NCBI RefSeq assembly: GCF_947623445.1
Contig: NC_135243.1
Location: 23,258,479 to 23,322,478, forward strand
Source of the DNA: Clavelina lepadiformis
Taxonomy: Eukaryota > Chordata > Ascidiacea > Aplousobranchia > Clavelinidae
Direction of reading: 5' to 3'
Length of the DNA: 64,000 nt
In this document: positions 59,112 to 64,000 of the stretch, piece by piece
Numbering within the stretch: the stretch's first letter is position 1
How the letters are laid out: every line of letters begins with the position of its first letter
Translations under genes and position numbers: made by a program
The notes under the pieces: model-generated
Seen by the model: the letters and a program-made list of their open reading frames with translations, nothing else
Databases searched by the model: none
Told to the model about the DNA's origin: nothing

Positions 59112-61464
59112 AAGAGGTTGTTATAAATGAATGCATTCAGGCCATTTTGAATGTATTTCGGTGATCATATTTTTTTCTGTTCTTGATATAAAAACACGCT
59201 CCTACGTACAACAAGCCGATACAACTGAAACATTTCCTTCCTGCAAGAGGAAGAAGAAATTATTTCACAGTATCTCGGGTTCAAGGCTAACTATTTTTGT
59301 TTAATTGGTTGTTGAGCCATCCTCGCTTATATTACATCACAATGGGAGACAATTTTTCACCTCACCGCTATCGGTGGAAGATGTTTCGTCGGTCAGAGGC
59401 AGAATTAGTTTGTTATAAACGAGATATTTCCCGTGGGCTTCATGTGGCTGAAAATGAAACGGTCAAATGTGACATTTTATTTTGAAACTAGCTTAATGCT
59501 TTACACTACTTTGATAGGGAAAACTTAGTTAAATTAAATGCAAAAGTTATTGGATATTAAATAGTCTGAATAAGGGTGTCGAACTAGAGATGAATCTGAA
59601 CTCTTAAACCGGTTTAAGCGGATGTTTTTTGAAAACCATTGAAGACTAAGAGAAAAAAAACGAAGCGGAGTAAAACCTTTCTGAAATGTGACCACATTTT
59701 CAGCACAATAATTACATCCAAGAGTTGTGGAAAACGTGTTTCCTTTGCCTATGTCAGAACGTAGAAAGCCTAAACTAAAAAATACTCAGTCAAGATGAAA
59801 TTCCTTGAGGTAACGAAGTGCTACTTGGGCAGTGTAGTCGACGAAATGAAAAAAGTGATTGGCTGGATGATGTCATTCGAACCTGGAGCGAACCTTGCAC
59901 TAGCGAGCTTGCCGAACCTAAACCCGGAGCGGAATGAATATGTGCAGCCGATGCAAACCTTAACCGGAGAAGAATCGGTAAAATAAAATTTTGTTAAATC
60001 TGAACCGGAGTTAAATCAACGCTGCAAAGCGGTTGCTCAGGAATTCTGGCGAGAATGGAATCCTGAGAGTGAAATGAAAATCGTAGCAAGCGGGGTTTTT
60101 ATCGTTTGTTTGAAACCTTACTTTTACCGTTTTCAATTTGCTTTTTTTATTATTTAACTTTCGTTCAGTGTTTCAAAAGTGTGACGTAATAAATGTAGCT
60201 ATAATGCCGCGAATCTTATCCAAAGCAGCCACAGAAGTCGTCATTTCAATCGAACTTACAGATTAAAAAAGATCTTTCGCTTCCTTGAAATAAACAATCA
60301 TTTTGAAACTAAGTGACGAACGTCTGGTCCGGCCAAATACAGCTAGACATACAAATAGGCTGCATGTAGGCTACATTACATACCTTTCATAAAAAACGTC
60401 GCCAAGAAGAAACGCTGTTTCCGGGAAAAGAAATTTTTAAAACCATCCTACTGTAGAAGATTTTGTTTTGTTATTGTCTTTGTAGGCATTTTCAGCAATA
60501 TTTTAGGTTTCATGAAGTTCTCAACTAACAATTCCTACAATGCTTCAAGAATCTGTTTGAATGATCCGCGCGCATCACCAAGTGGGGTGTTTAGACAACA
60601 GAAACTGGCCAATACGATTTTCTTTGTCTCTTGTAAAATGGGCTCGTTTTAGTTTATTTTTTGGTGGCGTTTAAAAGGTTTAAATTAAATATTACTAATC
60701 CCATTCTGCATCAACAAAATGAGTGTAAAAATTTTTGAAAATTTGACTTGAAACTCTAACTTCTAACTTTGCTAAACAGTCCTAAAGTTTTCACTGAAAA
60801 GATCGCTAAATACGGGGATTTCTCAAGCAGAAATTATTTGCTTAGTGGAGTACGAAATTTGAAATATACTTTTTTTTTGTAAATATTACGTCAGCAAACC
60901 ACTTTAACAGCATTTTCTGTGATACTTAGTTAGAAATGCATGATGGTGCAATTCTTCAAAGAAAATCTACATACCCTATATGCCAGATTTAATAATGTAT
61001 TCACCGTAGGGCCCTTTATGCTGTAGCTGTGTAGCACATACACAGGTACTCATACATATACGAAAAAAGATAAAAAATAAAACGCACCACTAAAAGCATA
61101 GAACAACTTCTGGTGAGGTTGGATTGTTCTACAATGCAGGTGTAAGTTATTACTGGGTTGACTCCGTAACTTTTATCTTCTTATAAACCATATTCACTGC
61201 TTCTATGTACTTAACCTGTGCCTAGTTTACAAAAATTTTAACAATATAACGTCTCTCATTATTTTTGTTTCTGCTGGCAACATGCCGCCATAACCACACT
61301 GTAGCTATTAAGTTTGCGGGTAAAATATTTTGGTGAAATAATGGGGCAAGTTGTTGAGACTTGTGCAAGCGGTTTGACCGAGATAATGAAACCTTACCCA
61401 GCAAAGCCCAATGCATTGACAGACTATGGAGTGAACTATGGATGAATTGTTATGAAATAAAAGT

Positions 61465-61488
61465 CTTGTTTGTTTGTTTGTTTGTTTT
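61465..61488. repeat. TTTG microsatellite
   Basis: Five to six TTTG units (GTTTGTTTGTTTG...). Confidence 0.85.
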
Positions 61489-62528
61489 ATTTCGGCGCTA
61501 AATGAAAACTTTTGAGACTGGAATCGTGGTGAATCAGCATAATTTACAGAGGACGCGTAATCGAACATTTTATACTTTTCAAAACATGAAATATTCAGCG
61601 GTGTTGACGATCGGGAAAACTGCATTTTAAAAGTGCGATGCTACACTGCGGCGGGAAACATTACAATGAAATATAAGGCACACTACGATCGGGTACCGGA
61701 CCCAGACACGATAAAATTTGGAGCGAAAAGTGTGGTGATGCGATAAACAGCGAAATAGGTCGCGACGGGTTGCCACTGGTGACCCCGTATTTACGTTAAT
61801 TACGTCATTGAAAACAACATAGCAACAACGCAATATAAAATACTAGCAAGATATTTTCAAAAAGTTATTATTCTGTTAGATATGTAAGCGGCTAGACTAT
61901 TGCTGCTACTGTGTTATTGCAGTCGATTCTTTATGCACTAAAGTTGTACTGCATGCGAGTGCATGATTGCGATGTGTTACAAACTGCAAGGAAAAGGCGG
62001 AAACGAGAAAATCATTCAGAAAAACGAGGGCACATCATAATCCATTAAAAATAAGCAAAAATAGAAAAACTATCCACGGTACTCATAAAATGCACTTTTC
62101 AACCAAATTTAAACTGAACATTCAGTGAACGATAAATTATAGAAATATGTCAGTAAAAGCAGAGTAATTTGCGTAAAGATAGAACTTGAAAATGTGAATG
62201 ACAATGGGCACGTCCTAATATGGGTATACTCTGTACAAGGCACATAATGGCCGTAAAAAGTCGGGTCTTTGCCCCTCACTGGGTTAAAAAACACAAATTG
62301 TTGGAAACTATATGCACTGGAACTTTACGATTCGGCGAAGACAAAAATTAGGAACAATCTGGAAAAAAATGGGAATGTACATTAAAATGTTACAAAGCGC
62401 AGAAAACATGTTAAACGTACGTCATCTGTCACGTCAGTATTGACGACAGGAGTTCAGTCACGTGACACTGAATAACTTCTACAGCTTATTATATTTTGGC
62501 AACAGGCAATGTCAATAATGATACGGTA

Positions 62529-62666
62529 CAGTAGAACCGCGGTAACTCGACCGCCTACCGGACCACTGCCCAATGATCGTTTAGTGTTTGTGTTTGTAGA
62601 ACAGAACGCTACGAATCGCGTTTAAGTGGTCGCGTTATCAAGTGGTCGTCAACCGGGGTTCTACTG
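62529..62666. mobile_element. Pogo/Tigger-like MITE, 138 bp
   Basis: The ends CAGTAGAACCGCGGTAACTC and CAACCGGGGTTCTACTG form inverted repeats. A TA dinucleotide flanks each side (62527-62528 and 62667-62668). CAGTAGAACC...GGTTCTACTG ends with TA duplications are typical of pogo/Tigger-type Tc1-mariner elements. A second internal pair (GACCACTGCC and GTGGTCG words) gives further self-complementarity. There is no coding capacity. Confidence 0.85.
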
Positions 62667-62707
62667 TATATGGATTTTATATTTGTAGAAAACCCGACTC
62701 ACCTGTT

Positions 62708-64000
62708 TTAATTTCCAGAAGAGGAACCTTGTGTCAATTTCAGCATCTACAAAAATACGAGCATTCAAAATTAATTCGGAACGGAAAGTTACTCCACGAT
62801 TATGTTAAATAACTGTTGGTTATAAAAACAAAACATCAAATTAATTAATTATTAATAACATTAATAATTTAAATATTTTTCAATTTATTAAGATTAATTA
62901 TTGATAATTATTAATTATTTAACATTAATTAATCAAACGTTACCCGACGACCATAATACCAACTGTTGAATATAAATACAAAACATCATACGGTAGATAG
63001 AGAACTAAAATCGTACAAATTTTAACAGAAATCAAACGATGTTATGGTGCAAAGGCGATAGATGTTTCTAAAGTTTGAACGTTTTTATGGTTTTTATTAT
63101 TTAGAAGAGTTTTGAAATAGGGTATTCACCTGGTAAAGAGACTTTTGCAGAGCTTGCTGTAACATAGCTTGTTTCTGGGGAGTCTCAGACCCGCTTTCTT
63201 CAGGATCATTTTCCTGCTGAAAAGATTTTCCGTTTACAGGAGAAAATTACTAGTCGCAACAGTTTATATTTCAGACAAGTACAACGTTGAATGCACTTGG
63301 AGATCTGGGACTGTGGTCACTGCACTCGATTATGGAAGTGATAGTGGATTATTGCGTAACAAAAATGTTGTTTTCTTAGCAAACCTGATTGTGTTGCATC
63401 ATCTGCTGCAAGGCAAACTGTTGCAGCAAAACAGGATTCTCTGCGAGTAACGCTGAATAATCGTCCTTCGCCGGGTCGGATGTTACATCATCTGCAGAAA
63501 TAAATCATTCATTGGTTATACAAATCGCGAGCAAAGGATTGTAAAATCATCTTCTTATTCATAACAAGCAGGCGATTTGCATCGAACGTATGCAGGACCC
63601 ACGTTTGGTAAAAAATTGTTTGTACCTTTGGATTTTTTCTCGATATTGGTTGAACCACTACCGGTGCTCAACGACCGGCCAACACTAACATCTTCATCAT
63701 GGGGGAAACCATTGATGCTACTGGTACGGTCCTTGTTGACTGACACATCGTTCTGATCAAGCACGATCGGACTTCTCTCCGCTGCTGATCCAAAACCGGT
63801 TTGATCCGCTTGAAACTGACTTTCCGTGCCATCATACGAAGACCCAGAACTGCTGGAACAAGCGTTTAACCCAGCTGTGGAAATAAAATGAAAGTTTTAC
63901 AAGGTTAATTCTCGGGTGATATTATTCAACCGCGAGATGTCGCAGCAAATCACTGACCCGGAGAGAACTGGCCACTTCCGTCGTTGTCGATCGCCAGTAG
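62708..64000 (-). CDS. Unrecognised Ser/Gln-rich protein, 3' part, runs off right edge
   Basis: Minus-strand exons 64000-63958 (partial), 63874-63626, 63491-63385 and 63216-63130 join in phase. A last exon 62746-62708 is possible (MLKLTQGSSSGN, TAA). The protein is rich in Ser, Asp, Gly and Gln. The first edge exon reads AIDNDGSGQF. The middle has repeated SSSSGSS and STGSGSTN. Then come AENPVLLQQFALQQMMQHNQ and KQAMLQQALQKSLYQ, which look like amphipathic Gln-rich helices of the kind found in transcriptional or RNA-binding regulators. No folded domain is visible in this part; identification needs the upstream exons. The end is uncertain because a strong donor (AAACAG then GTGAGT at 62703) lies just past the proposed stop in another frame. 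Confidence 0.6.
62838..62935. repeat. AT-only low-complexity tract
   Basis: About 100 bp made almost only of ATTAATTA/TTAATAAT words, within the last introns of the right-edge gene. Confidence 0.85.

Larger units (their letters stand above)
57612..62707. other. Gene-poor region to the right-edge gene
   Basis: It holds the second G-gamma gene's 3'UTR, one candidate exon (58977-59111), a TTTG microsatellite and a pogo-type MITE. The frames at 58558-58788, 59795-59986 and 61308-61625 show no consistent splice sites or domains. I see no RNA gene. Confidence 0.5.

Noticed and set aside
59795..59986. 63-codon plus frame starting MKFLEVTKCYLG
   Set aside because: No splice or transcript signals; repeated AACCGGAG-like words suggest non-coding sequence.
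1..64000. CRISPR arrays, operons, ribosome binding sites
   Set aside because: The window is eukaryotic; no regularly spaced repeats with unique spacers were seen.

Overview
The window is animal nuclear DNA with short introns, GT/AG exon boundaries, small genes close together and many non-autonomous DNA transposons. The gene content suggests a chordate. It includes a Teashirt zinc-finger protein whose internal motifs match vertebrate TSHZ (CtBP-type 'LDLT', a finger of the TLVELTVHMN type, and a degenerate homeodomain before a C-terminal finger), a paraxis/scleraxis-type bHLH gene, MOB1, a GalNAc-transferase, a START-domain protein and two G-protein gamma subunits. Compactness, and strong 3' splice sites just upstream of intronless coding regions, fit a tunicate (ascidian). 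I cannot fix the species from sequence alone. All multi-exon models below were assembled by eye from splice sites and reading phase.

Layout, left to right. 1-4260 (minus): a complete-looking kinase core running off the left edge, with two nested hAT-type elements in one intron. 6623-8469 (plus): a four-exon, four-transmembrane protein. 9143-12900 (plus): a terminal exon of a small unknown gene, then a small three-exon gene. 12.9-24.5 kb: no convincing gene; the likely upstream region of Teashirt. 24.5-32.5 kb (plus): Teashirt in eleven exons, start codon unresolved. 35.7-36.8 kb (plus): bHLH gene. 38.1-42.5 kb (minus): polypeptide GalNAc-transferase in eleven exons with a full three-repeat lectin domain. 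The bHLH and GALNT genes are tail to tail, with polyadenylation signals less than 125 bp apart. 43.6-47.1 kb: a cluster of small transposons. 47.4-48.1 kb (plus): intronless MOB1. 49.9-53.5 kb (plus): nine-exon START-domain protein. 55.0 and 57.4 kb (plus): two intronless G-gamma genes in tandem. 57.6-62.7 kb: mostly gene-poor. 62.7-64.0 kb (minus): the 3' part of an unrecognised Gln/Ser-rich protein running off the right edge.

The genes do not form one pathway. Two are developmental transcription factors with large flanking non-coding regions (Teashirt, bHLH). Others are signalling or housekeeping genes: MOB1 (Hippo/NDR kinase coactivator), G-gamma (receptor signalling), GALNT (Golgi O-glycosylation) and START (lipid transfer). 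The least ordinary material is the set of small transposon families with readable 8-bp target duplications, including one nested inside another and one 102-bp family present at four places, and a strong excess of the word TGACGTCA in both coding and non-coding DNA.
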